64,000 nt of DNA, taken from positions 30,424 through 94,423 of the forward strand of contig JANNXJ010000022.1 in assembly GCA_031409515.1 (NCBI GenBank), given 5' to 3'. This document shows positions 47,871-57,168 of this stretch, one piece after another. The translations under genes and the position numbers were made by a program. This stretch comes from SHZI01 sp031409515 (GTDB taxonomy: Bacteria > Pseudomonadota > Gammaproteobacteria > Steroidobacterales > GCA-2729495). The first letter of the stretch is position 1. Each line of letters starts with the position of its first letter. The notes below the pieces were generated by a model, which saw nothing but the letters and a program-made list of their open reading frames with translations, did no database searches and had not been told where the DNA came from.

Positions 47871-50018
47871 TTAGAACTTGCCGTAGTAGCCTTCCTTCAG
47901 GGCATCAAAAAGATTGGCGGCGGTATGCATTTCGCCGTCGTACTCAATCTCTTCGTCGCCCCGGACCGTGACCTCCGAGCTGTCATCCAGCACAAACGTG
48001 TACTTGGTGTTCTGCAGGTCCTTCTCCTTCACGAGCACGCCCTGAAAGGCCTCGGGATTGAAGCGGAAGGTGGTGCAGCCCTTCAGACCCATTTCGTAGG
48101 CGTACATGTAAATGTCCTTGAACTCCTCGTAGTTGAAGTCCGTCGGCACGTTGGCCGTCTTGGAGATCGAAGAATCCACCCAGCGCTGGGCAGCAGCCTG
48201 GATATCCACATGCTCCTTCGGCTTGATGTCGTCTGCCGTCACGAAGTAGTCAGGCAGTTGTTCCTCGGGCCTGGTGCCGCCCGGCATCGCCGCCTGATTC
48301 ACCAGCTGACGGTACGCCAGCAACTCGAAGGACAGGACGTCGACCTTCTCCTTGGACTTCTTGCCTTCCCGAATCACGTTGCGGGAGTACTGGTGAGCAA
48401 AGCTGGGCTCGATGCCATTGCTGGCATTGTTGGCCAGGGATAACGATATGGTCCCCGTCGGCGCAATAGAGCTGTGGTGGGTGAACCGGGCACCGACCCG
48501 CTCCAGATCCTTGACCAGTTCAGGGGCTACCTCCGCGAGGCGCTGCATATAGCGGCTATACCGCGCGTGCAGGACCCGGCCTGGAATCACGTCCCCGACC
48601 TTCCAGCCGTCCCGGGTCATCTCCGGGCGCTTGAGCAACATCTCACCAGTGACCTTAAAGTCTTCCAGAAGAATAGGAGCGGGGCCTTTTTCCCGCGCCA
48701 GATCGAGAGCTGTCTCCCAGCCCGCCAGTGCCATCTCCCGGGAGACGTCCTCAGTGAACTTCACGGACTCCCTGGAGCCGTAGCGCAACCGGAGCATCGT
48801 GAGCGCGGAGCCGAGACCGAGGAAGCCCATGCCGTGCCGCCGCTTACGCTGGATCTCCTCCCGTTGCCGTTGCAGGGGCAGGCCGTTGATCTCGACCACG
48901 TTGTCGAGCATCCGGGTAAAGACCTTAACCACCCGGTGGAATTCATCCCAGTCGAACCGGGCCGTGTCCGCGAAGGGATCCAGTACGAACTTGGTCAGGT
49001 TGATCGACCCGAGAAGGCAGGACCCATACGCAGGGAGCGGCTGCTCGCCGCAGGGGTTGGTGGCGCGAATATTCTCTTCGAACCAGTTGTTGTTCATCTC
49101 ATTGACCCGGTCAACGAGGACGAACCCGGGCTCGGCGAAGTCGTAGGTCGACGCCATGATCATGTCCCACAGACGCCGGGCCGGCAGCTTCTTGTAGACC
49201 CGACAGGCAACCTGCCCCTTGTCGTTGGTGACGTAACCTGTTGCGGTCGGCCATTCGCGCCACAGCACCTGGTCCGTGTCGGTCAGGTCCAGACCGAGCT
49301 GGCCGACCTCGCGCTCATCCAGGGGGAAGGCCAGCACCCAGTCCCGATTGTGCTTGACGGACTGCATGAATTCGTCGGTCACCAGCAGGGACAGGTTGAA
49401 CTGGCGAAGGCGGCCGTCCTCCCGCTTAGCCCGGATAAAGTCGAGTACATCCGGATGACCCACATCGAAAGTGCCCATCTGGGCGCCGCGGCGGCCACCA
49501 GCCGACGAGACCGTAAAACACATCTTGTCGTAGATATCCATGAAGGACATCGGACCAGAGGTGTGGGCGCCGGCCCCGGACACATAGGCCCCCTTCGGCC
49601 GCAACGTCGAGAACTCGTAGCCGATGCCGCAACCGGCCTTCAGCGTCAGCCCGGCCTCGTGTACTTTGGTCAGGATGTCCTGCATGGAATCGCCGATCGT
49701 GCCGGACACCGTGCAGTTGATCGTGGACGTGGCTGGCTTGTGCTCCCGGGCCCCGGCGTTGGAGATGATGCGGCCAGCGGGAATAGCGCCGCGCCGGAGA
49801 GCCCAGAGAAACTGCTCAAACCAGCGGTCCCGGTCGCCCTCCGCCTCCACGTCCGCCAGCGCCCGCGCGACGCGCTGGTAGGTATCGTCCATGGTCTCGT
49901 CGACCACGTCCCCAGCCTTCGACTTCAACCGGTACTTCTTGTCCCAGATGTCGATCGAGGCTTCCTGGAAGCCAATCGTGGCTCCCCGGATGTTCTCCAA
50001 TTGCACTGCCGATTTCAT
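47871..50018 (-). CDS. nrdJ: Adenosylcobalamin-dependent ribonucleotide reductase, catalytic subunit (NrdJa)
   Basis: Class II reductase that makes deoxynucleotides without oxygen, using B12. 715 residues with STINCTVSGTIGDSMQDIL, LKAGCGIGYEFSTLRPKG, NPCGEQPLPAYGSCLLGSINL (catalytic Cys and Glu region) and the THHSSIAPTGTISLSLANNASNGIEPSF block. It is split from its TSCPD partner as in Pseudomonas. Two CACAAGATGTTG sequences, resembling NrdR boxes, lie upstream. No cobalamin riboswitch is seen. Confidence 0.95.
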   Translation of the reverse strand: MKSAVQLENIRGATIGFQEASIDIWDKKYRLKSKAGDVVDETMDDTYQRVARALADVEAEGDRDRWFEQFLWALRRGAIPAGRIISNAGAREHKPATSTINCTVSGTIGDSMQDILTKVHEAGLTLKAGCGIGYEFSTLRPKGAYVSGAGAHTSGPMSFMDIYDKMCFTVSSAGGRRGAQMGTFDVGHPDVLDFIRAKREDGRLRQFNLSLLVTDEFMQSVKHNRDWVLAFPLDEREVGQLGLDLTDTDQVLWREWPTATGYVTNDKGQVACRVYKKLPARRLWDMIMASTYDFAEPGFVLVDRVNEMNNNWFEENIRATNPCGEQPLPAYGSCLLGSINLTKFVLDPFADTARFDWDEFHRVVKVFTRMLDNVVEINGLPLQRQREEIQRKRRHGMGFLGLGSALTMLRLRYGSRESVKFTEDVSREMALAGWETALDLAREKGPAPILLEDFKVTGEMLLKRPEMTRDGWKVGDVIPGRVLHARYSRYMQRLAEVAPELVKDLERVGARFTHHSSIAPTGTISLSLANNASNGIEPSFAHQYSRNVIREGKKSKEKVDVLSFELLAYRQLVNQAAMPGGTRPEEQLPDYFVTADDIKPKEHVDIQAAAQRWVDSSISKTANVPTDFNYEEFKDIYMYAYEMGLKGCTTFRFNPEAFQGVLVKEKDLQNTKYTFVLDDSSEVTVRGDEEIEYDGEMHTAANLFDALKEGYYGKF

Positions 50019-50128
50019 GATGGACTCTGCCCCCTGCGCCAGTCCCTGGTACCCGTCGTCCGGATCAGTCGCGCCAGATGTGCCCCGTCAGGTGCTTGCT
50101 CTGGCCCGCCGCGTTGATGAAAACGCCG

Positions 50129-50144
50129 GCACAAGATGTTGTGC
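50129..50144 (-). promoter_or_regulatory. NrdR-like box, nrdJ-proximal
   Basis: GCACAAGATGTTGTGC matches the palindromic core of the NrdR box (C-w-A-n-A-T-n-T-w-G). It is 118 bases from the nrdJ start and lies within a larger perfect 12-bp inverted repeat with a GATG centre. Confidence 0.55.
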
Positions 50145-50308
50145 CGGCGTGGTCTGTACATTAGGCATCGTGCCGTGCGGTGTCAAGATTTTTGTCACCC
50201 CTGTTGACCGGCATATTTGCTATATAAATCATAAGTTTGCTCAAAACTTAGCCAATTCCGTCCAAGGCAAATTGCACGCCTGGCCAAGCCCTGCCGGGAT
50301 CCTCTTGC

Positions 50309-50324
50309 AACACAAGATGTTGGG
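50309..50324 (-). promoter_or_regulatory. NrdR-like box, nrdJ-distal
   Basis: AACACAAGATGTTGGG repeats the CACAAGATGTTG core of the proximal box, centre-to-centre 181 bases away. NrdR boxes normally pair at about 21-32 bases, so this spacing is unusual and the assignment is tentative. Confidence 0.4.
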
Positions 50325-50450
50325 TTAAGCCGTCCCCAGCAACTACACCGGTTTTCCACAGCTTGTACACCGCTGCCGACAGCCTTGTACGGGAGCGAAA
50401 ACCGCTATGATTCCTCAGTCCTCGCACCATATTCCGGAAGGTTTTCGCGC

Positions 50451-51851
50451 ATGACAGTGGTCACTGCCCGGGCGGCTTTTGTCCCGCTTCTGCTTGCAAC
50501 CCTGGTGGCTGCCACCGGCGCAGGATCGGCCGAGGCGCAGCTGCCGGCCAGGGTCGCCGGGCAGGAGTTGCCGACGCTGGCGCCGCTCGTCAAGCAGGTC
50601 GAACCCGCCGTCGTGAGCATCGCCACCAAGGGCACGGTCAGCGCGCCCGCCAATCCGCTGATGGAGGACCCTTTCTTCCGCCGCTTCTTCGGCTTTCCCG
50701 ATCAGCAGCAACAGCAGCAGCGGCGCCGCCAGGTTCAGAGCGCTGGCTCCGGGGTCATCGTGGATGCGGCCAAGGGTTACATCCTCACCAATAACCACGT
50801 GGTCGAGAACGCTGAAGAAATCGAAATCGTCCTCACAGACAACCGCAGTCTGAAAGCGAAGATTGTCGGCTCTGATCCGGGCACCGACATCGCCCTCCTG
50901 CAGGTTGAGAACCCCAAGGGGCTGGTCCAGATGAAGCTGGGCAACTCGGACCAGGTGCAGGTTGGTGATTTCGTGCTGGCCATCGGCAACCCGTTTGGGC
51001 TTCAGCACACCGTGACTTCCGGCATCGTCAGTGCGCTGGGTCGTAGCGGTATAAACCCTGACGGCTATGAGGATTTCATCCAGACCGACGCCTCAATCAA
51101 CCCCGGCAATTCAGGCGGCGCGCTGGTCAACCTCAGAGGGGAACTGGTGGGAATCAATTCCGCCATCTTCAGCAACAGTGGCGGCAATATCGGCATCGGC
51201 TTCGCGATACCCGTAAACATCGCGAAATCCATAATGAACCAGATCCTGCAGTTCGGCGAAGTGAAGCGCGGGCTGCTCGGCGTCAGCATTTCCGATTTCA
51301 ACGCGGAGAGCGCCAAGGCCTTCGGCATCGAGGGGACCGCAGAAGGTGCTCTCGTGCAGGAAGTAGCCGATGGCTCCGCCGCGGAGAAAGCAGGCATCGA
51401 GGTGGGTGACGTCATCCTGTCGGTGGATGGGCAGCGGATCAAGAGCGCCTCTGATCTCCGCAACACCGTGGGACTGAAGCGCAGTGGCGAGAGCGTAAGC
51501 GTTGAAGTCCTTCGGGACGGCAAGCGCCGCCAGATCACGGCGCTGCTCAGCGAGGTCGCAACCGCGGCCCAGGTGGATGGCGAAGATATTCATCCCGGCC
51601 TGGCTGGTGCCCAGCTCGGCAATCATGAAGGCAAGGCAAACCAGTTCGCCGGACCCGGCGTACTGATCGAATCGGTGGAGCCGGAGAGCCCGGCCGCCCA
51701 GACCGGACTCCTGGCCAACGACATCATCGTGTCGGTGAACCGGATCCGGGTACGCAACGTCCGGGAACTCCAGCAGGCGGCAGGGCAGCAGAGCCTGCTC
51801 ATTCTCAGCATCCGCCGGGGTAACCGGAATCTGCTGCTGCAGATCCGCTAG
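50451..51851 (+). CDS. Do-family periplasmic serine endopeptidase (DegP/DegQ/MucD-like)
   Basis: 466-residue envelope quality-control protease with signal peptide (AAFVPLLLATLVAATGAGSAEA). Trypsin-like domain: His in TNNHVVENA, Asp in PGTDIALLQV, Ser in INPGNSGGALVNL. Two PDZ domains follow (about 280-360 and 395-466). A loop near 85 is glutamine/arginine-rich (FPDQQQQQQRRRQ), in the LA-loop position. ATG 50451 opens the signal peptide. An NDUFA9-like gene starts at the base after its stop. Confidence 0.93.
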   Translation: MTVVTARAAFVPLLLATLVAATGAGSAEAQLPARVAGQELPTLAPLVKQVEPAVVSIATKGTVSAPANPLMEDPFFRRFFGFPDQQQQQQRRRQVQSAGSGVIVDAAKGYILTNNHVVENAEEIEIVLTDNRSLKAKIVGSDPGTDIALLQVENPKGLVQMKLGNSDQVQVGDFVLAIGNPFGLQHTVTSGIVSALGRSGINPDGYEDFIQTDASINPGNSGGALVNLRGELVGINSAIFSNSGGNIGIGFAIPVNIAKSIMNQILQFGEVKRGLLGVSISDFNAESAKAFGIEGTAEGALVQEVADGSAAEKAGIEVGDVILSVDGQRIKSASDLRNTVGLKRSGESVSVEVLRDGKRRQITALLSEVATAAQVDGEDIHPGLAGAQLGNHEGKANQFAGPGVLIESVEPESPAAQTGLLANDIIVSVNRIRVRNVRELQQAAGQQSLLILSIRRGNRNLLLQIR

Positions 51852-52808
51852 GTGAACTGCTGCGTCATCGGCGGCACCGGCTTCGTCGGCTCCCGACTGG
51901 TGGCCAGACTCGCCAATGCCGGCTACCGGGTTACCGTCCCGACCCGGGACCCGGAACGCTGCCGACACCTCCGCGTGCTGCCCACCGTCCGTGTGCTCCG
52001 TGCTGACATCCATGCGCCGGAGACGCTCAGGGCAATCCTGAAGGGAGTGGACACAGCGATTAATCTGGTCGGGATACTGAACGAGCCGGGCCGGGATGGG
52101 GCAGGCTTTCGCCGGGCCCATGTAGAACTCACCCAAAAGCTGATCGATGCCTGCAGCAATGCAGGCGTCCGGCACCTCGTCCAGATCAGCGCCCTGAATG
52201 CAGTCAGCCCCGACAGGCCGGACCCGGGGACCAGTCATTACCTGCGCTCAAAGGGTGAGGCCGAGGCAGTGCTCCGGGCTTCCGGCCTCAACTGGACCAT
52301 TCTGCAGCCCTCGGTAATTTTTGGCCCCGGCGACTCGTTCCTTAACCGCTTTGCCGGCTTGCTGCGCAGCGTACCGCTGGCCTTCCCCCTGGCGATGCCG
52401 GGCGCACGCTTCGCTCCCGTTCATGTGGACGACGTGGTGGAAGCCATCATCCGGGTGCTGGATCAGCCTGCAGCTTTCGGCCACACCTTTCAGCTCTATG
52501 GTCCAGAGACTTACACGCTGCGTGAACTCGTCGAACTGGTCGCGGAAACAATGGGACTCGAGCGCCGGGTGATAGGCCTGCCCCGCTTCCTCTCGCGACT
52601 GCAGGCAGCGGTCATGGACTATGTGCCGGGGAAGCCATTCTCCACGGATAATTACCGCTCGCTCCTTACCGACAGCGTGGGCAGCGCGGACGGCTTGCAG
52701 CAACTGGGCATCAGACCGCGCGCACTTCGCCCAAACCTCACCGACGCCCTGAGGGGCGCCGGACTGACCGGAATCATGGACAGCTATCGGAAGACGGCGG
52801 GCCGCTGA
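51852..52808 (+). CDS. Complex I NDUFA9-family NAD(P)-binding protein
   Basis: 318-residue extended/atypical SDR with GGTGFVGSRLVARLANAGYRVTVPTRD, NLVGILNEPG, a Tyr/Lys region degenerate as in this group (SHYLRSKGEAEAVLRAS), and LQPSVIFGPGDSFLNRF, which is diagnostic of NDUFA9-like proteins. Bacterial members are not complex I subunits; the role is unclear. The GTG start directly follows the protease TAG with no gap, indicating coupled translation. The 3' end overlaps the aminopeptidase gene by 35 bases. Confidence 0.85.
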   Translation: MNCCVIGGTGFVGSRLVARLANAGYRVTVPTRDPERCRHLRVLPTVRVLRADIHAPETLRAILKGVDTAINLVGILNEPGRDGAGFRRAHVELTQKLIDACSNAGVRHLVQISALNAVSPDRPDPGTSHYLRSKGEAEAVLRASGLNWTILQPSVIFGPGDSFLNRFAGLLRSVPLAFPLAMPGARFAPVHVDDVVEAIIRVLDQPAAFGHTFQLYGPETYTLRELVELVAETMGLERRVIGLPRFLSRLQAAVMDYVPGKPFSTDNYRSLLTDSVGSADGLQQLGIRPRALRPNLTDALRGAGLTGIMDSYRKTAGR

Positions 52809-53895
52809 CCGGGGCAGGGGACTCCCGCAGCAGATCCTGCATGGCCTGATCCCGGGCCACCGGCTCGAGATCGCCAAGTTCCTGAACCCTGGCATAGAAG
52901 CGCGGCAGGTCGCCTTCCTCGCGGGCGAGAAGCAGGCGGAAAGCCGGCACGTAATCCTCGTAGGCCGACAGGGCGGCCAGGCGGGCATTGTTCAGGCCAG
53001 GCTCGAACCAGCTGTCGAACCAGGGGGGCTGGGGCCAGTCTGTCCGAAGTCGGGCATAGCTGGCGCGCGCCTCGTCGAATAACGCAGCCCGCTGCTGACG
53101 GCGCAGGTCACTCGGCCTCTCACCGCCGTAAACCACCGCGAGCCGCGTCCGCAGTTCCGCCACGATCCCGAGCACGGCCGCCCGGCGCCACCGCCGGACG
53201 TCGACGGCGCACAGAGCTGCGCTGTCGTTTCGCGAAGCGAGCCAGCGGCGTGTCCCCTCCTCTTCAACGAGGGTGGCGAAGCCTTCGTTGAACAGGGTGT
53301 CACCCGGCACATAGAGCTTCTGATGGGCGAGTTCGTGGAAGAGCAGTCCAGCCAGCTCCTCCGGGTTGTCGCCCAGCATGGTATTGATCACCGGATCTGC
53401 AAACCAGCCGAGGGTCGAGTAGGCGGCAACGCCTCCGACGAAGACGTCATCGCCCGCCGCCTCCAGCCGGTCGGCATAGCGCTGGGCCCGCTCTTCACTG
53501 AACCACCCCCGATAGGTAGTGCAGCCTGCGATTGGATAACACCACTCGCGGGGCTCCAGGGAAAATTCCGGGGCTGCAAAGACATTCCAGACCACGTAGG
53601 GTCGGCCCAGATCGGCGTACTGGCGGTAGCTCCTCGTAGGGGGCAAGGCCAACTCAACCCGCGCAAAGAGCAAGGCCTCCTCGGCAGTCAGCAGTTGCTG
53701 CTTCAACGCCGCCGGTGTGCCCGGGTCTGCCAGTACCTCCGCCACAGGCACGCGGGCGCGCATCAGCTCAGCCTGGCCAGCAACAGCCTGCAGGTAATAG
53801 CCGGCACAGCCGGCAAGCAGGCCGACTGCCACCAGCAGGACAAGGGCGGTCCGCAGGACGCGGGCGAGGTTCGACAATGAGGAGCGCTCGGGCAC
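52774..53895 (-). CDS. Lipoprotein aminopeptidase (COG4324-like zinc protease)
   Basis: About 373 residues from GTG 53895 (TTG 53877 also possible). A lipoprotein signal ends in LLAGC, then a domain with the zinc motif HELAHQKLY (HExxH) and FNEGFATLVEEEG, whose Glu is the likely third ligand. WYFADP-like ALG/WFADPVINTML precedes it. This is the predicted aminopeptidase family COG4324, anchored at the outer membrane or inner leaflet. It is convergent with the NDUFA9-like gene and divergent from cca. Confidence 0.85.
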   Translation of the reverse strand: MPERSSLSNLARVLRTALVLLVAVGLLAGCAGYYLQAVAGQAELMRARVPVAEVLADPGTPAALKQQLLTAEEALLFARVELALPPTRSYRQYADLGRPYVVWNVFAAPEFSLEPREWCYPIAGCTTYRGWFSEERAQRYADRLEAAGDDVFVGGVAAYSTLGWFADPVINTMLGDNPEELAGLLFHELAHQKLYVPGDTLFNEGFATLVEEEGTRRWLASRNDSAALCAVDVRRWRRAAVLGIVAELRTRLAVVYGGERPSDLRRQQRAALFDEARASYARLRTDWPQPPWFDSWFEPGLNNARLAALSAYEDYVPAFRLLLAREEGDLPRFYARVQELGDLEPVARDQAMQDLLRESPAPVSGPPSSDSCP

Positions 53896-53927
53896 GGTAT
53901 TCCGAGGATAGCGGCTACAATTCTGCA

Positions 53928-55166
53928 ATGCAGATCTACCTCGTTGGCGGGGCTGTGCGTGACCGGCTTCTGGGGCTGCCGGTGCGCGAGAGGGACTGGG
54001 TGGTGGTGGGCTCCACACCGGACCAGATGGACGCGCTCGGCTACCGGCGAGTGGGTCGGGATTTCCCTGTCTACCTGCACCCGGAGACCCAGGAGGAATA
54101 TGCGCTGGCCCGCACGGAGCGGAAGACTGGGTCCGGATACCGCGGGTTTGAGGTCCATGCCGCTCCCTCGGTAACCCTGGAAGAGGATCTCCAGCGCCGG
54201 GACCTGACGATCAATGCCATCGCGCAGACGGCCGACGGCGAGCTGATTGACCCGGTTGGTGGTCGCAGGCATCTGGAGGCCCGGCTTCTCCACCATGTTT
54301 CCGACGCGTTTCGGGAGGATCCGGTCCGGATTCTTCGCGTGGCCCGCTTTGCGGCGCGTTTCCACGCCCTCGGCTTCCGCGTGGCCCCGGCCACCCTCGA
54401 CCTGATGCGTGAGATGGCTGAGGGCGGCGAACTCACCGCTCTCGTGCCCGAGAGGGTGTGGCAGGAAACGGTTTCTGCCCTGGGCGAGCCCCGGCCGGAT
54501 GTCTATGTTCAGGTATTGCGTGACTGCGGCGCGCTGCGGGTGGTTTTTCCGGAGATCGATGTGCTGTTTGGCGTGCCCCAACCGGCCCGGTGGCACCCCG
54601 AGGTCGACACGGGCGTGCATGTGCTGCTGGCGTTACGGCAGGCCGCGGAGCTGGCGTTCAGCACCGAAGTGCGCTTTGCCATCCTCGTTCACGACCTGGG
54701 CAAGGGCACGACACCAAAAGCGGAGCTGCCCCGGCACGTGGGCCACGAGCAACGGAGCGTCGATCTGGTCGTGAAGCTGTGCGAACGCCTCGCAGTACCG
54801 AACCGGTTCCGTGACCTGGCGCTGGCCGTGGCCCGGAGTCACGGACTGTGCCATCGCGCCCTGGAACTTCGCCCGGACACGCTCCTGCGCCTCATCGAGA
54901 GCCTCGACGGGTTCCGGCGAGGGCATCGTGTAACCGAGTTCCTCGATGCCTGCGAGGCCGACGCACGGGGACGCACGGGGCTTGAATCACGGCCCTACCC
55001 TCAGCGTGAACTCGTGCTCGCAGCCTGGCAGGCGGCTCTCACCGTCAACGCCCGCACCGTCGCCGGGACGGGCGACGCAGGGCTCAGTGGAGTAGCACTC
55101 GGGGAAGCCATCCGGGAGGCGCGCCTGGCCGCCGTTGCTGCGGCCCGGGAGCGGTTCTCGTCCTAG
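53928..55166 (+). CDS. cca: CCA tRNA nucleotidyltransferase (multifunctional)
   Basis: Adds and repairs the 3' CCA of tRNAs. 412 residues, equal to E. coli Cca. Head domain IYLVGGAVRDRLLGLPVRERDWVVVG, EDLQRRDLTINAIA, and DAFREDPVRILRVARFAARF; C-terminal HD domain with VHDLGKGTTPKAELPRHVGHEQRS. The HD domain indicates the class with phosphohydrolase activity. Its stop overlaps that of the convergent MidA-like gene in CTAG (55163-55166). Confidence 0.97.
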   Translation: MQIYLVGGAVRDRLLGLPVRERDWVVVGSTPDQMDALGYRRVGRDFPVYLHPETQEEYALARTERKTGSGYRGFEVHAAPSVTLEEDLQRRDLTINAIAQTADGELIDPVGGRRHLEARLLHHVSDAFREDPVRILRVARFAARFHALGFRVAPATLDLMREMAEGGELTALVPERVWQETVSALGEPRPDVYVQVLRDCGALRVVFPEIDVLFGVPQPARWHPEVDTGVHVLLALRQAAELAFSTEVRFAILVHDLGKGTTPKAELPRHVGHEQRSVDLVVKLCERLAVPNRFRDLALAVARSHGLCHRALELRPDTLLRLIESLDGFRRGHRVTEFLDACEADARGRTGLESRPYPQRELVLAAWQAALTVNARTVAGTGDAGLSGVALGEAIREARLAAVAAARERFSS

Positions 55167-56335
55167 AGGCGCGTCCGGAGATCACGCACCGTGAGCGGAA
55201 AGTCCGGGGTGAATGCGCGGCTGAGAGCAAGCACCTTGAAGCGCTCGCCCATTTCGCCGGGCATCAGCAGGCGCTGAACCTCCTGCAGTTCCCGCAACCG
55301 GTCGGAGTCGAGCGGCGTGTCAGCTCCCGGCAGGTCATCGAGGACCCCGGACGCGAGCAGGGTGTGAGCCTGGGTAGCGTAGCCAGCCACTTCCAGCCCG
55401 GCAGCTGCAGCAGTGCCCGCAGCAGCAGAGAAATCGACCCAGGCCGTCAGATCCTGCAGCCCCGGGAGAAAAAATGGATCGGTGTGCTGTCGATGACGGT
55501 AGTGGCACACCAGAGTCCCGGCGCTGCGCCCGGCGTGGTAGATATCGCGGCGCGTGCCGCCGTAATCAATGCACAGGGCAAGGCCCCGCCCCACAGTACC
55601 CAGCAGAGCGCTCAGCCATGCCGGTTGCCGCAGGCCGATCTCCGTCGTATAGCCCTCCGGCAGCGGGGCACCGAGTGCCGCCTGCAGCTCCGCGACTGCG
55701 CTGGCAAGCGGCCCGGGAGCCGGCTGTTCGGCCCAGGCAAGCCCGCCACCTGCGCTCTGCACACCCAGCTGGGCCGCATGACCCCCGCGCATCCGGAACC
55801 GTTCCACAGGCAAGGCATCCAGGACTTCGTTGGCAAGCAATACACCGTCCAGGGACTCCGCGGGTAGCGCATCGAGCCAGGCCACCCGTGGGAGTAACTC
55901 CGGGACCCGCGCGGCCAGCGTCTGCCGTTGCCGTTCGCGAAGGTCGCCACTGATGTCGAGGAGCAGGTAACGCTCCGGCGGCTCATCCCGGAGCGCCACC
56001 AGCAGGTCTGCTGCGAGCGCGCCGGAACCGCCTCCGACCTCCAGGATTACGCCACCACCCAGTTGTCGCAGGGTCGCGCGAACCAGGCGGGCAAGGCACC
56101 GGGCGAAGACCGAGCCGAGTTCCGGCGCTGTGACGAAGTCGCCCCCCGCCCCGAACTTCCGGGCACCGGCACTGTAGTAGCCGAGTCCCGGCGCGTAGAG
56201 GACGGCGTCCATGTAGTCAGCGAAGCTCAGGAAGCCGCCACCGGCGGCGATGCGCGTTGCCACCAGGTCCCGGACCCGTGCGCTGTGCGCGAGAGCGTCG
56301 GCCCCTGGCGCCGGCAGATCGAATCCGCTTTGCAT
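55163..56335 (-). CDS. MidA/NDUFAF7-like class I SAM methyltransferase
   Basis: 390 residues of the DUF185 family (COG1565), whose mitochondrial member NDUFAF7 methylates a complex I arginine. Markers: FLSFADYMDAVLYAPGLGYYSAG, GDFVTAPELGSVFARCLARL, ILEVGGGSGALAADLL (motif I), LLANEVLDALPVERF, and LCIDYGGTRRDIYHAGRSAGTLVCHYRHRQHTDPFFLPGLQDLTAWVDF. The bacterial substrate is unknown. Co-oriented with nothing immediate; divergent from the pteridine reductase. Confidence 0.9.
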   Translation of the reverse strand: MQSGFDLPAPGADALAHSARVRDLVATRIAAGGGFLSFADYMDAVLYAPGLGYYSAGARKFGAGGDFVTAPELGSVFARCLARLVRATLRQLGGGVILEVGGGSGALAADLLVALRDEPPERYLLLDISGDLRERQRQTLAARVPELLPRVAWLDALPAESLDGVLLANEVLDALPVERFRMRGGHAAQLGVQSAGGGLAWAEQPAPGPLASAVAELQAALGAPLPEGYTTEIGLRQPAWLSALLGTVGRGLALCIDYGGTRRDIYHAGRSAGTLVCHYRHRQHTDPFFLPGLQDLTAWVDFSAAAGTAAAAGLEVAGYATQAHTLLASGVLDDLPGADTPLDSDRLRELQEVQRLLMPGEMGERFKVLALSRAFTPDFPLTVRDLRTRL

Positions 56336-56400
56336 GGTGGTGTAATCTTAACTGCTGTTTCTTCGCTGCTCGCCATTCACGCTGCCAGAAGGCTATTTGC

Positions 56401-57153
56401 ATGACTGAAGCACACGGACTAAGAGGCAAGTGGGCGCTGGTGACCGGCGCTGGCCGGCGCGTTGGTGCCGCCATCGCCCGCACACTGCACGGCGAGGGCG
56501 CCTCGGTAGCGATTCACTACCGTAACTCAGCGGTGGATGCGGAGGCGCTGGCACGGGAATTGAATGCGCTCCGGCCGCACTCAGCGCTCGCTGTCCAGGC
56601 TGACCTGCTGGACACCACTGCGCTCGGCTCACTCGTGGACAAGCTCATCGCCCATGCCGGGCGGCTGGATATCCTGGTCAACAATGCCTCCAGCTTTTAT
56701 CCGACACCCCTCCCTGCGGTCACGGAGCAGCAGTGGACGGACCTGCTGGGCACGAACCTGAAGGCTCCCTTGTTCCTCGCCCAGGCGGCCTTGCCCCACC
56801 TGAAGGCGAGCCGGGGCGTGATCATCAATATCGTCGATATACACGCGATCAGGCCGCTCGCGGACTACGGCCTCTATGGAGCAGCGAAGGCGGGCCTGGC
56901 TTTCCTGACCCGCGCCCTGGCCCGGGATCTGGCGCCGGACGTCCGGGTGAACGGCGTGGCTCCCGGCGCGATCCTGTGGCCCGAGGGTGGAGTCTCGGAT
57001 CAGATGCGCGACAGCGTGCTGCGGCAGATACCACTGAAGCGCCTCGGCGACCCGACCGACATTGCCACCTGCGTGCTCTATCTGGTGCGGGATGCCCCCT
57101 ACGTTACCGGCCAGATCATTGCCGTGGACGGGGGCCGCAGCGTCGGCTGGTAA
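56401..57153 (+). CDS. Pteridine reductase-like SDR
   Basis: 250-residue short-chain dehydrogenase. The cofactor motif TGAGRRVGAAIARTLH carries the R-R/K-x-G signature of pteridine reductases (PTR1/FolM) rather than the classic GxxxGxG. NNAS follows, then an active-site Tyr in DYGLYGAAKAGLAFL, and AVDGGRSVGW at the end. It likely reduces dihydrofolate or dihydromonapterin with NADPH. Its neighbourhood with folK and folB supports a pterin role. Confidence 0.88.
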   Translation: MTEAHGLRGKWALVTGAGRRVGAAIARTLHGEGASVAIHYRNSAVDAEALARELNALRPHSALAVQADLLDTTALGSLVDKLIAHAGRLDILVNNASSFYPTPLPAVTEQQWTDLLGTNLKAPLFLAQAALPHLKASRGVIINIVDIHAIRPLADYGLYGAAKAGLAFLTRALARDLAPDVRVNGVAPGAILWPEGGVSDQMRDSVLRQIPLKRLGDPTDIATCVLYLVRDAPYVTGQIIAVDGGRSVGW

Positions 57154-57168
57154 GAGGCCCGGCCCCGG

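Larger units (their letters stand above)
50019..50450. promoter_or_regulatory. Divergent nrdJ/protease intergenic region
   Basis: 432 bases without a credible gene. An AT-rich stretch at about 50206-50262 (gctatataaatcataag) stands out and probably carries promoter elements for one or both genes, but -35/-10 pairs could not be fixed. Two NrdR-like boxes lie at about 50129-50144 and 50309-50324. A 12-bp inverted repeat surrounds the first (50123-50150). Confidence 0.6.

Noticed and set aside
48474..50117. Antisense open frame opposite nrdJ (547 codons)
   Set aside because: Low-complexity shadow translation; nrdJ is complete and conserved on the other strand.
50019..50450. Possible cobalamin riboswitch before the B12-dependent reductase
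   Set aside because: No B12-box-like segment or multi-stem layout was seen in the 432 bases; only NrdR-like boxes and an AT-rich promoter zone.
50700..50745. CAG-rich run in the Do protease as a mobile or variable repeat
   Set aside because: It encodes a Gln/Arg-rich loop common in this protease family and is imperfect at the DNA level.
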